Shown here: in pieces, positions 11,337 to 21,570 of the stretch | Layout of the letters: every line of letters begins with the position of its first letter | Position numbering within the stretch: the stretch's first letter is position 1 | Assembly: GCA_013115145.1 (NCBI GenBank) | Contig: JAAPAO010000244.1 | Coordinates: forward strand, 1-43,220 | DNA from: Perkinsus chesapeaki | Lineage: Eukaryota > Perkinsozoa > Perkinsida > Perkinsidae | Direction of reading: 5' to 3' | DNA: 43,220 nucleotides | The notes under the pieces: model-generated | What the model was told of the DNA's origin: nothing | The model's database searches: none | The model's input: the letters and a program-made list of their open reading frames with translations, nothing else | Translations under genes and position numbers: made by a program

Positions 11337-11464
11337 TTTGCCTTCTTTTAAACATCGGAAGAATGCTATGATTCCCATGTGTAGTTCGATCAAGGGTAAA
11401 AACAATAATAATAATGAAGGCGCGTCACAGTCAAAGGCCAATATTGCATCGCTCCGCTGACAAA

Positions 11465-12476
11465 ATGCGACATATTTTACATTTTTTATTTTCTACATGC
11501 GCACTTTGTTTTTGTCTCATCTCCTCTATGGTGGTTTCTAGTGGGGAATATACAGTAATAGGAGCATGGTCATCTAGTGGTTGGGCGACTAGACTGATAG
11601 CTTTAACACATTTAATTGGTATGAATGTGTCATGGTTCATGGGAGACATATTAAAAAGTTCCTACACACCAGAAGTCCTTGCTGGTAATGTAATTAATAT
11701 TATAATAAGTATTATCCTTTCTAGTTTGGAGTGTTAATTCTGGTAATATATTATGTATATTACTTGCCCCATGGATGTCATGGAAAAGTGGTGAACAACA
11801 TGGTAACCAAGCTTAGTAACCTCGCAACATCCCCTTACCTCAGAGATTGACCTTTTCTTGAGCTTTTTAGCATCAATTACAATATTAAACAGACTTCCTC
11901 TTTACGAGCACCGTTATGTAATATCTTCTACTCCTCTTCACCCATACATCCCTCAGGGTTCCTTCAAGTGTCTGCTGCTGGCATTATGCATCTTACTAGC
12001 AATTAATGGTATCTTTATAGGTATGATGGAAGTATCTTGCTTGTCAATGTAATACCAGATAACCTCTATAATGTGTATCTATTCATTAGTGGCTTTTCAT
12101 TCGATCCTTATTTCGGATGTAGCCAATATCTTTGGGGTAGGCAACCTAAATAGTATCTTTCTTGCTAAGCATTATCAGGTATGTGGCCCTTTGCTTCATT
12201 CGTAGTAACAAAACAGTGTATTGCCAATCCTGGAGGATATGTTGATTTTTGGGGAGCATGGAGAATATCTAATAAATGGTACTAACTGTTCTGCCGCCAG
12301 GGATCGAACCTGCGCGGTATAATTATATATCATTACTCTATCATTAGGTACACATTATTTCTTTTAATAATGTTATCTATTGCTCAAATGAGGATGCCAT
12401 GGGACTCTTTATGTGGTGTGCTACTGGCAATAATGCTCAGGTAGTAAAAGGGAGGTGTTGGCCGATGGTTAGATAA
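11465..12476 (+). CDS. Polytopic membrane protein, tandem pair member 1
   Basis: Seven exons (11465-11684, 11725-11802, 11844-12008, 12059-12136, 12179-12278, 12301-12316, 12348-12476) give 261 residues with consistent phases. Introns are 40, 41, 50, 42, 22 and 31 nt. The N-terminus is a hydrophobic, signal-like segment, followed by about five further hydrophobic stretches rich in tryptophan. Near the C-terminus is NPGGYVDFWGAWRISNK, which closely resembles NPNGESMLLGVWPISNK in the next gene. I know no family for it. The 16-nt exon 6 after a 22-nt intron is the weakest part of the model. An upstream ATG at 11414 in the same frame is possible, but the ATG at 11465 starts directly at the hydrophobic segment. 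Confidence 0.6.
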
Positions 12477-12746
12477 CTCAAATTCATATTATAGTATTGT
12501 TTATAGTTCTAGAAAAGCGATACGGCAAGCACGTTTAACGACTCGTCGCTAAACGTGGAAGATATGTTCAAGACAAATTCACGTTTTTTTCAGAAAGCTT
12601 TCCATAATTGTAAAAATGGAGGCATTGAAAATAATATGACTCTCGTCGTTCTTTCTTTCAACACTTCACCTTGCTGCATCTTTTCTTGTATGTGACTCTT
12701 GTTATATATAAAATATTAAATTTTTGGTTCATAATTATCCTTCATA

Positions 12747-12955
12747 ATGTCAATTACGTTCGATCATATACTAACCGATGGCTCGATGTATTTATTTCAG
12801 TGCACTATCATCATTACTAGCATCAAAGATATGCCGATACTTAATATTGAGATGGTGTCCGTCATGGTAGATCTCAGCTATATAATATTTAAACCATGTC
12901 TCTGTAGGTGTCGGAGGTTCTCAGTTCCCAGGCAACGGAAAGATATAAATACTGA
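12747..12955 (+). CDS. Small two-exon protein, unknown
   Basis: Exons 12747-12866 and 12908-12955 around a 41-nt intron give 55 residues, in phase, ending in VLSSQATERYKY. The middle is mildly hydrophobic. It lies between the two related membrane genes and could instead be a remnant exon of either. No family is recognised. Confidence 0.35.
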
Positions 12956-13107
12956 TGATGAGATAACATATACGGTGTAGCCATAGTCATATTTACTACC
13001 AAGTTGGTGTTTGAGTGTTTTTAACAACTCTATAAACTCAATTGCGTTTAATCTACAATGAGTAAGATGTAACTAAGGCAATTTATAGGAAGGAGTTATT
13101 TGTTTAA

Positions 13108-15398
13108 ATGGCAGAGGTATTAAGAGTAGCTTGGGAATATGCTCCTGGTATGTCTAGAGCATTTACTGTGATATATGCTCTACTACTTATGGTTGGATTT
13201 ATACTTAATATTACCAATACGTATGTTAAAGATGAATTTGAAGACATGACAAGTGAGTTGATATCTAATTATTATATATAATAAAAATAATAAACTTGAA
13301 ATAGTATTTAACATGTATATTCCGTTTTGGCGTACGAAGCGCCGAGCAGGTTTGTCATACATTCTTCAATTATCTAGAGGTTATATATTACTAGCTACTT
13401 TAACCGAAGGCGTTGGCTGTGATATGTCCTGAGCAGTGCTCCTCCTTCTTCTCTTCAGTATGGGCATTCCTCTTCAGAGGTCAATATTGGTTATTTATAA
13501 CCAATCCATTCTTCTATTCCCAAAATGGTAAGCATTTACTACTAACGGTTATATGTACTTGTTAGTAATAACATTCCTTACCGGTATACCTATATCATTA
13601 TATCTACTATGTAAGCTACCATCATTGGAGAGAACTAAGGTATACCTCAATCCGTCATTCATATGATATTTGGTATTAGGGCTCCACTGGTCTATTATTA
13701 TATCTCTTATTGGTTATATATGCAATCGTTTGCTTAACATTCGCAATGCTTGTGCTGCTTTATGGATTGCTTTCGTAAGTCAATCTCTGGCGCGTGACTT
13801 TAACGCTTGCACTTGAACTCTTCAACACCTGGTCGGAGGACTTATTGTGGAATAAAAGTTCCGGCCCCTTGTTGTCTTTATTGGAAGATGTGCCGATGAG
13901 CTAGGTTAATACTGCTAGATAACTTAGCTCCTAAAACTAGGAAAGAGTATCGAAATAGTTTTATCAGTATACCTTGCTAATCAAGTCAGCCAATGCGAGT
14001 CGACATGACACCAAACACTTGACATATCACTGACACCCTTGCAAGCAGCTTGGGTGCAATGATTGAGTCCTACTTTTCTCGTAACTGCCAAAATGATTAT
14101 GCATACACAATAAGAGCTTCTGATATCGTTATCAAACAGTCTTTCTGCGTGGTGTCGCAGAGGCCCTTCTCTCCGGAGTCACGAACTCCCGCGCGCCACG
14201 AAACTCGGGGGCTTCTGAAACTGTTTGGAGAGCACTTGGTTGGACAATAGATATCGAATCCAGATGGCCTTCTTCTTCATTCCAGGTTATTTTGGGTATT
14301 TAGATTTAGCAAACAGGATCTCCTCTACTGCAAGATCAGTGGTAAGGTTGTCGATCTACATTGGTCTATTGAAGTCCTTTAATTAGGATTGTATCCATTA
14401 GTCACATACTTTATTACTAAGGATTGTGTGAGTAATCCTAATGGGGAATCTATGCTACTTGGTGTATGGCCAATATCTAATAAAGTGTAGCAATACTGTA
14501 TGGATGAATGACAGTTATACTTATTAGTAGGTATCCAGGACTACTAGTATTGGTTATATCATTATTAACATGGAACATACGCTTCGATATCATTATGGCC
14601 ATCATACTTGCTATAGTAGACGTTAAGATGAGGTATGCAGTATTCTTAAAGGGGCTTATAGTGATATCGATATACATGAATATAATGTGACCTACTTTAT
14701 CATATATTGTTACGTTTAAAATATCTCATAACGCGTAGCACTTCTTCTTCTACTAACACTCTTTATCACGATGATTTCTTCATTATGTATTTCACGCGCT
14801 ACGACACTCGTGGCTTGAAGTGGCGAATCAACCAAATAGACGTATCCACCAACTGGTGTTGTTGTTGCTCACTCTCAGACTGGCCCCCCTCAACTGGTTG
14901 GAGCCATCAAAAGATACACTCATGAAGGTTGAAAATAATCTACGTAATTGGTTTATGCCACAGACTTTATTTAATGGAGAGTAATCATATTATATATCAT
15001 ATCACCGTATTATCACTTCTTAGATATATACCTGTAGAGAGCAGTGCATCTTATTCGAATAGTGGTACCGAGATGACAAGTAATGATCTTGAAGCACCAC
15101 CACCACACAATGATGATGGTAAGAAGGCACAGGACAGGCCCTCTCATTTTGAGAATAATAATAGTATAAAGCTTCCAAGGCGGTTTCATTGGTGATCTGA
15201 TATAGCGGTTATAATTCTACCATGATAGGAATCTTGACTGTTATCGTAGATACCGCAACCGCCATACCGGAGTCAACCGAAGCTTCGATGCCTATGGTTA
15301 CTCCAACACCATTATTAAACAATACATCCGAAGCATCATCCGAGTCAATAAAAGAACCACTTATGGGTGCACAATCTAATATAGATGATACAACGTAA
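13108..15398 (+). CDS. Polytopic membrane protein, tandem pair member 2
   Basis: The first exons are well supported: 13108-13252, 13305-13418, 13459-13527, 13566-13610 and from 13640, with introns of 52, 40, 38 and 29 nt in phase. The protein begins MAEVLRVAWEYAPGMSRAF, followed by a membrane helix (IYALLLMVGFILNI) and further hydrophobic segments. Later exons contain NPNGESMLLGVWPISNK (near 14431) and a strongly hydrophobic stretch at about 14530-14690. The C-terminal tail is polar (LEAPPPHNDDGKK near 15090; EASSESIKEPLMGAQS in the last exon) and ends at TAA 15396-15398. Joins between about 13740 and 15250 are not resolved, and a GC-rich segment at 14040-14250 may be exon or insertion. A decayed copy lies downstream at 16105. 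Confidence 0.55.
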
Positions 15399-16104
15399 AA
15401 TAGAAATCGATAATAACAGCCACATCTTTACGATGTCATTCGGTTATTTCGATCAAATGCTTCGAGGCAAATAAATCATTATTGATTCTACCATATCACC
15501 ACGTCTTACCGAGCCTGATTTATCCTTTTTAACCTTTATATCCCTATAGTTCAATAGCACTACTACTGTTGAGTTGATTAGGTCAATTACCCTTCGAGTA
15601 GGTTAGAGTTGGGCCTCGGTAGAGTACGCCCAGTCAAGCAATAGGGAGAGATCCTCTAATACAGGTCGAAATGATTATCTCTATATTGTTGCATTATAAG
15701 TCTAGCTTGAATCCAACATAACTTGGACTCTCGATTATTCAAGTGTACGCCGCAGTTGTCCCTATTCTTCAGTTTGTCTCTACTGACAAGGACTTGGGTT
15801 GCACTGCGATATACTTACTATGTATAGAGAGTATATGCCCATGATATTCATTGACTAACTCTCCTTGAGTTTATAAATTCCAAAATAACACGAGTTGCTA
15901 AGAAGCATGAGTCAGCTTGGAGGTTCCGTACGGTTTACTATCGCAATGATGCTCGACCACTCCAGAGTTCATTTTAATATTATCAACTATTAAAGTTGTG
16001 GTTCTTCTTTATTCTCGTATATTAAAATGTACCTCGTAAATGACAAGTCGTACTGAATACTCTAGATGGGAGGAGGATAATTAAGCGAGTATCCTCTCCG
16101 ACAG
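15399..16104. other. Intergenic region, no gene supported
   Basis: No convincing exon or RNA gene is seen in these 706 bp between the second membrane gene and its decayed copy. It may contain further, more diverged remnants of the duplicated unit. Confidence 0.4.
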
Positions 16105-16223
16105 CTCATCAAAGCCTCTAGAGCTTCACTTACTGTGATACATGCTCTTCTACTTATGGCCTGATTCATACTTAATATTGCCAAATTGCTAATACAGTAT
16201 TAATTATACTAATACGTGTGTTA

Positions 16224-16238
16224 GGGGAGAGTCTCCCC
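16224..16238. repeat. Perfect palindrome, 7-bp arms
   Basis: GGGGAGA-G-TCTCCCC pairs perfectly around one base. It lies 12 bp before a longer palindrome that shares the GGGAGAC core, inside the decayed membrane gene. Confidence 0.9.
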
Positions 16239-16250
16239 GTCTCCCCTCTC

Positions 16251-16285
16251 TGCATGTTCAGTCTCCCCGGGAGACTGAACATGCA
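16251..16285. repeat. Near-perfect 35-bp palindrome, 17-bp arms
   Basis: The arm TGCATGTTCAGTCTCCC is followed by one C and its exact reverse complement. Such an arm could fold into a hairpin or cruciform. It is GC-rich in an AT-rich surrounding and breaks the homology between the decayed copy and the intact gene, so it arrived or formed after duplication. Confidence 0.92.
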
Positions 16286-17220
16286 ATACGATACCTGATG
16301 CGATCGATACGATCCTTCGTTAATTCGACTGGTCAAGGGTCCAATTATTGAAATAAGTGGATCAATGTGATAGGAGTGGACGTATCAGATGGTTTCCGAT
16401 TGATCCGGTGATTGTGACTTCGGTCCAATCACCATAGTAGAAACCCATTAATTTCAGACTGAAATTTTAGTTTTGTAGTATCTGCCACAATGTCGCTGTG
16501 CTAATGTTGTTCATTAGTGGTATTCGTAATGAATACAACTAGTCAGAATATGCAATGATTGCCTTCATTCTTTATATCCTTCGATGTGAAAGACCTTTCT
16601 GTTTTGTTCAGTGTGGTCGATGCTTTTTAGTGGTAAATATTGGTTATTCACAACCTACCCTTCTTCCCAAACTGATAAGTTGCTCCAGTTTGCAGCTACT
16701 CATTATTACATTCATATTTCACTTATAACATTCCTCACAGATATACCAATAGTCTAATAAATTATTAGTAATAATTACTACTTAAGCTACCAGTGTTTGA
16801 TAGAATTAAGGTATAACTCAATCCGTGAGATTATTGCTGCTTGCATTCTAATTACTGTCTACTGCTCTACTATTACGGCTTCTCCGAGTGATTTACTTTA
16901 TTGTCTTATTAACATTGGTAATGATAGTATCACTTCATAAATCGTTCAACTCATTAAGTGGTGGATGCTCGATTATTTGTGTAGATTCAATGCATTCTTA
17001 CTCACCAGTTATTATGACAAGTCTTCCTTTTCACGGTGACTGTATATCTCACACTCATCGAGATCAGTTGTTGTTATTCATTCGGATATCTGTGGATCTC
17101 AAACATTCTGCGCATTATAACACGGCATGATACTCTCTGTACTATCATGGACACTCACGCTTCACTCTCCGACAGTGTGTTGATTCGAATCTCATTCACC
17201 ATGGGATAGTACAAACGCGC

Positions 17221-17257
17221 GCACGCCATCGATCAACACGAGACGAGACAGCAAAGT
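17221..17257 (+). repeat. Upstream block shared by the two GNAT genes, copy 1
   Basis: GCACGCCATCGAT followed by GAGACGAGACAGCAAAG recurs at 19843-19878 with few differences. It lies 537-573 bp upstream of the first acetyltransferase start, but only 138-173 bp upstream of the second. It was probably duplicated with the gene and may be a promoter element. Confidence 0.7.
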
Positions 17258-17414
17258 TAAACTCCTTTGCGACACTCAACCCAATACCAGTTGTAGAGGA
17301 AAGATGGTTGGGTAGATTCATTAAGTAGAGATACTTTGCCAGAGAGGAGGAGATTGGTCAACATCGCAGTGCTTGTGGGAGAATAACTTTGACACCGATA
17401 TTCTCTCGCAAGGA

Positions 17415-17717
17415 CTAATCACTGTGAGTAACACATAATGTGCCATCACAGTGCTTCTTCACTCGGCAAAAAATTGATAGTGGAGTAGTATGATTCACTG
17501 ATACACTGCTGGCTTGGGGGCTAGCTAAGCTGCAGTACCTTCGCGCACACACACTTGTTGTGTCGCCTTCTACCGTTTTGTCGCTTGGTCGTTTAGACGT
17601 CACTTCTGCGCCGCGGAGTTCGACATAAAGTTTAAGATAACTCTGGTCAAATTTAGAATCTTTGTCCATAATTATATATCTTATCACAATGTTCTTACCA
17701 TCGTGTGTAATAGGCAT
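17415..17717 (-). CDS. Possible small protein, divergent to GNAT gene 1
   Basis: An ATG at 17717 opens a 100-codon frame whose first half (KFDQSYLKLYVELRGAEVTS, SDKTVEGDTT) looks coding: charged, helical and without low complexity. The second half may run into an intron, since a donor-like GTGTGTG follows the acidic part. It starts 76 bp from the start of the plus-strand acetyltransferase gene, so the two would share a promoter. No family is recognised. Confidence 0.35.
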   Translation of the reverse strand: MPITHDGKNIVIRYIIMDKDSKFDQSYLKLYVELRGAEVTSKRPSDKTVEGDTTSVCARRYCSLASPQASSVSVNHTTPLSIFCRVKKHCDGTLCVTHSD

Positions 17718-17793
17718 GCACGAAGCTCTTCACCAGCTTTTCGCTAGCAACCTTTCGTGATTGCGACAAAATCATAGAATTTCTTCATCACCC

Positions 17794-18825
17794 ATGGTGA
17801 TCCACTCTTGCATCCTTCTACTTTATTTTGTCCCTTGTATATTCTCAGTCTACGTCGAGTTTAACTTAAGCTATAGCAAGTCTGCTACAGCCACTCTCAT
17901 CTCACCGTATCACATAATGCAACTCACTGGACTCATCACCTTCTATCGGATTGTGTTTGTATTCCCAATTATAATAGCTGTCATTGTCGTACTATTAATG
18001 AGAGCTTGCCTTTTCCTCATTGCTGGTCTTATCAACACCACTTACGAATTATCAGTAAAATCAACTCAAGAATACGACCCATTTCCCGAACCGTCTGCTG
18101 ATGATCTCGAATACAAAACGCTGACCACAAAGGAGCTTAATAGGAGGACTATTGCCGAAAACGAACGTTTCTTTGGAGCAGTGATAAACGGAGGTGGAAA
18201 TCCATGGGTGGGTGCTTTCGTAGTGTGATACCTACGAGCGGCCGATGTTAGAATGTCAAAGCACAAGTTTGGTCACATCTGGCTGGACAAATCCCCCAAG
18301 CAGTGTTGAATAACATGTAATGATGCCTTTGTTGTTCAATCAAGCCGTGGGCGATCCCGTTTATCTTTTTTTAGTCCTGGGAAGACGAAAAGTAATGATG
18401 TTGTGTACATATCGTGGGTGGGTGTGGTGCCGGGTTGGAGGAATAAAGGAGTAGCATCTAAAATGTTACCATTTGCATTAAAGGATGTACGTCACTACGA
18501 TCCGGTATCATCATTATATTGATAATTGAGCTTCCCTGTTAAGATACAAAAGAGATGGCCTCGAGTCATGGCCGTTTATCTGAAAGTGCGTGATGATAAA
18601 GAGTATGCTATTAAACTATACAAGAATAATAACTTCACTCTCATATCAGAACCAAATAAGCTGAAGAAGTCTGTGAAAGCTGGTAGGGGTAAATTAGTTT
18701 TTGATGCATGGATTGTCGAAGTGTGGTGGATTGGCAATTCTTTGTCATTTAGTTTTGTTTTAGGGCCACCCGAATACTCTTGGTATCTTTATAAATATCC
18801 ACCTCAATTGAACAGGAGCAATTAA
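17794..18825 (+). CDS. Membrane-anchored GNAT N-acetyltransferase, copy 1
   Basis: Five exons (17794-18219, 18252-18316, 18345-18486, 18544-18682, 18764-18825) give 277 residues with all phases agreeing; introns are 32, 28, 57 and 81 nt. The N-terminus has a strong membrane helix (VFPIIIAVIVVLLMRACLFL). The C-terminal half is a GNAT domain: VVYISWVGVVPGWRNKGVAS supplies the acetyl-CoA pyrophosphate loop (RNKGVA fits R/Q-x-x-G-x-G/A). It is followed by VRDDKEYAIKLYKNNNFTLI, the typical final strand and helix (N-x-x-A-I-x-L-Y-x-x-x-x-F). GNAT enzymes transfer acetyl groups to amines; the substrate is unknown. A start at the ATG at 17917 is an alternative. A paralogue follows at 20016. Confidence 0.75.
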
Positions 18826-20015
18826 ACAATACATGGCAGTTTAGTCTTGGGGGGTTTTTCCAAGATTTACCGAAGGTGAGATACTCCTTCATGTAGAGCA
18901 TCATTTTTGTTTTTTTTTGTCTTTCAGATTTTCGCCTTTGAACTTGTATACTCCTTCAACCTTCGACAACCCATGATCATGATAATACTATAATCTTCCT
19001 ACCAATTACATGTTTTATGATCTGTTGTTTTTGTCGTATGAGTTGTGTTCCGGTATTAGTAAGCAAACTGAGTCTCAATCCTAATATAGAGCATTCTACA
19101 CTGAAGCGTTTCACACTCCTACACTTCCTGTGTGATGCATCTGGAGCTCATTGTATTGTGGAAGTGATTAATGATGCACCGATTCACACTCATAGCGGGA
19201 AGAGATGGGTGGAGTCTGAAAGTTGTTGTATTTGGCTTGCAAGTGAGACACCACAATCGCGTTATATTATCGAGTTGTTTCAGGATGGGATACATCCCCT
19301 CTCCCTATAGTCAGCACGCTTTTATCTCTCCATTACACTGTTATATATATTCCTCAAATACCTCATGGTAAGTCTCCGAAAGAATAATAAAACAGTCATA
19401 GGATCTCAACGATATTTGTCACCACTGATGGATTGTCTCAGTCGGTCCTACACCACACGGTAGACCTCACCAGGGATCACCATCAAAGCGCAGGTGTATC
19501 GAGTACACAGTGGAGGCTTTCAGTCTATTGATCTGCCCTATGCCCCCAACATTGGGTTACCGCTACCAAGTATATCGGGGTAGCCACTATGACGTGAGAT
19601 AGTATCACCTAGTATCAACTATCACTTAGTGTCAACTATTTCCTCTCTTATACCATTTATTGCATTAATATCATTTATTATGATGTTTCCCATATCCATT
19701 AAGGACAATTCTCAACCAATACCCATTCTAACTATCTATCACGCGACTTGTATAAATCATTCAGTATAATATCAAGGCTCCAGAAACGGTGCCATTCAAC
19801 TCCCTACTTCATCGAACTTCCTCGTCGAGACACAGTGAACTCGCACGCCATCGATTATCATGAGACGAGACAGCAAAGACCAAGCTCGAACTGTCTCTGC
19901 TCAGTAATGAAATCTCGTAAGTGTATTAAATTCACTGTCCTATATCTCAGCTATATATCAGGAGTGCTCGGTGGAAGGCGCGATCCGGAGAAGTAAGGCT
20001 CCCTCTGATTGTATT
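18826..20015. other. Spacer between GNAT copies; no certain gene
   Basis: An open frame at 19017-19310 and an overlapping one at 19171-19371 have modest coding character, but I found no splice chain or family for them. From 19380 to 19760 there is nothing coding. The segment around 19800-19880 repeats the region upstream of copy 1. Confidence 0.4.
19843..19878 (+). repeat. Upstream block shared by the two GNAT genes, copy 2
   Basis: This matches 17221-17257 (GCACGCCATCGAT and GAGACGAGACAGCAAAG conserved, a few bases between them changed). It lies about 140 bp upstream of copy 2. Confidence 0.7.
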
Positions 20016-20851
20016 ATGGCAGTTGTCATTTCATTACAATCTATGAGAGCTTCTCTTGCGGTTATTGTTTATCTTATCAACACCACTAATCAATTGTTAA
20101 TAAAGTCAGCCCAACAGGCCAAGTCACTGACGAGTGGTAGCGCTGATGATCTTGAGTACAGACCACTGACTGCTAAGGAAGTTCGCCTTCTGCCAAGTAC
20201 TGGAGTTGGTCGCTTCGCCTCGCGCTGTGGATAGCAAAGATGAAGAAGCATCGAGGGTGGGTATATATGTCATGAAATGTCTACTATTGCATCATTTCAG
20301 CATGTCAAAGGATATGTGCGGTCGATACTTCGTAAAGTCATCCCTGAAAAAGTGTCACAAAACCTGCAATGATGGTCCATGCTCTCATGAGACGGGGAAG
20401 CAGATATTTCTTTTCACTTCAGTCCTGAAATGAGAAGGGATGACGTTGTTCTATACATAGGACGCGTGACAGTGGACCCATCTTGGCAAAATAGGAGGGT
20501 AGCCTCCAAGATGTTACCATTAGCGTTGAAGGATGTATGTTATCCTTATCCGGTGACATTGCTAACAATCTAGATTTTTGCAAGATACGGACGAAGTGGC
20601 CAAAAGCGATAGCGGCCTACTTGAATGTGCGCCGCGATAACGAACACGCCATAAAACTATATAAGAACAACAATTTCACTCTGATAGGATATACAGGTGG
20701 GTCTGCTTGTCTAAAATCATGCTGCTCTGAACACTTTTCGTTTCAATCGATACGCAGCTTTTCGGTGACCTCCTCACTCCTTATTCAACCTACCTCTTTT
20801 GTGTCAGGGCATGGTTCATATGATACTTACCTTTACAAGTTCCTGGCCTAA
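20016..20851 (+). CDS. Membrane-anchored GNAT paralogue, copy 2 (possibly inactive)
   Basis: Exons are 20016-20180, 20206-20256, from 20301, to 20534, 20585-20696 and 20808-20851. Shared landmarks with copy 1 include INTT near the N-terminus, SADDLEYRPLTAKE, a HVKGYVRSILRKVIPEKV exon equivalent to NVKAQVWSHLAGQIPQAV, and NVRRDNEHAIKLYKNNNFTL at the C-terminus. Intron positions are also shared. The acetyl-CoA loop reads WQNRRVASKML: the invariant glycine of copy 1 (GGA, 18448-18450) is arginine (AGG, 20496-20498). I could not join the exon ending near 20350-20370 to the one starting near 20395 without a stop. Together these suggest loss of catalytic function or early decay, but a real variant enzyme cannot be excluded. 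Confidence 0.6.
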
Positions 20852-20894
20852 ATCAAGATTTTTTTTGCCTTTGAATAGCATTACTATTTGTCAA

Positions 20895-21560
20895 CTACGA
20901 CAAAGTTGTCTTACGACAATCACTTGTATATTGGATGTTCATTAGATTCCGCATTGCGTTCAACAATTCCAAGTACTCCACAAATAGCACCCGCATTTCA
21001 TGAACAAGATAAACTTCTTTACGAATCTCGGGGACGTTTCCCAAGCTAGCTTTCCCCGGTATCGATGCTTGCAGTGGCAGGGAGTGTAACACATCACTTC
21101 GGCAACGCCTCTTTCGTTCTATCCGCTCTTCTCATTGTCGACCAGCCAGCCGCAACTGGCATGTCCGCGAATAACGTTCAACGTTTCGCGTTTACCCTGC
21201 AAATTTTCATCTCAATCTCCATTTCCTTCTCCGCTCAATCGAGCCAGGCGTGGACCGATTATCAATGTCCTGGAGCAACCCTTGTGTGACTGTATAGGGA
21301 CTCGACCCAAAGACCACAGTTATATACCCTTCTGTGACTTGAAGGCTGGAGGCTTCATTATTATATTCTTTGATATTCGTTAATAGGATACTGCCTCGGT
21401 TTTCCATCGTCGTATCGGTTAATTCTGACGTGTCGGTCAATTACTCAATTCCTCTACGGAAGCTTCCGTTACGTTCCTTAGTTTGCCAGGTTTCCACGCG
21501 TCTCTAGGTGGATTCAGCTTTGCATAGTACCATCAAGGCTTAGGAACTCCCTCAACTCAA
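20895..21560 (-). other. Unresolved minus-strand coding fragments 3' of Apn2
   Basis: Several stretches look coding on the minus strand: LNPPRDAWKPGKLRNVTEAS (about 21515-21455), ENRGSILLTNIKEYNNEASS (about 21405-21345), and a cysteine-containing stretch near 21090-20960 (TPCHCKHRYRGKLAW, then KKFILFMKCGCYLW). The last faintly resembles a GRF zinc finger (CxC...C...CxFxW), which in other AP endonuclease 2 proteins follows the PIP box. I could not build a phase-consistent path from the Apn2 stop to it. It may be a separate short gene or a decayed 3' end. Confidence 0.3.
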
Positions 21561-21570
21561 CACACAACTT

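Larger units (their letters stand above)
16105..16870 (+). pseudogene. Decayed copy of the membrane gene at 13108
   Basis: Two blocks align by eye with the gene at 13108. Bases 16116-16219 match 13150-13230 (TTTACTGTGATATATGCTC versus cttactgtgatacatgctc). Bases 16625-16830 match 13477-13660, including the intron-exon stretch and AAGGTATA.CTCAATCCGT. In the first block the glycine codon GGA (13195-13197) has become TGA (16162-16164). Several small insertions break the frame and a palindromic segment interrupts the copy at 16224. The open stretch at 16888-17130 downstream has no support as a gene. Confidence 0.7.

Noticed and set aside
11260-11460. Plus-strand ORF over the signal peptidase gene
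   Set aside because: It is the antisense of SPC12 exons 1 and 2, and its end is an AAC/AAT simple repeat.
12279-12316. tRNA T-arm-like sequence (reverse complement GCAGGTTCGATCCCTGG)
   Set aside because: Only four pairs form in the arm, no acceptor stem or anticodon arm fits upstream, and the segment is better explained as a micro-intron and micro-exon of the membrane gene.
17130-17330. CRISPR or direct-repeat array around GAGACGAGACAG
   Set aside because: Only two copies 2.6 kb apart exist, each upstream of a GNAT gene; there is no array.
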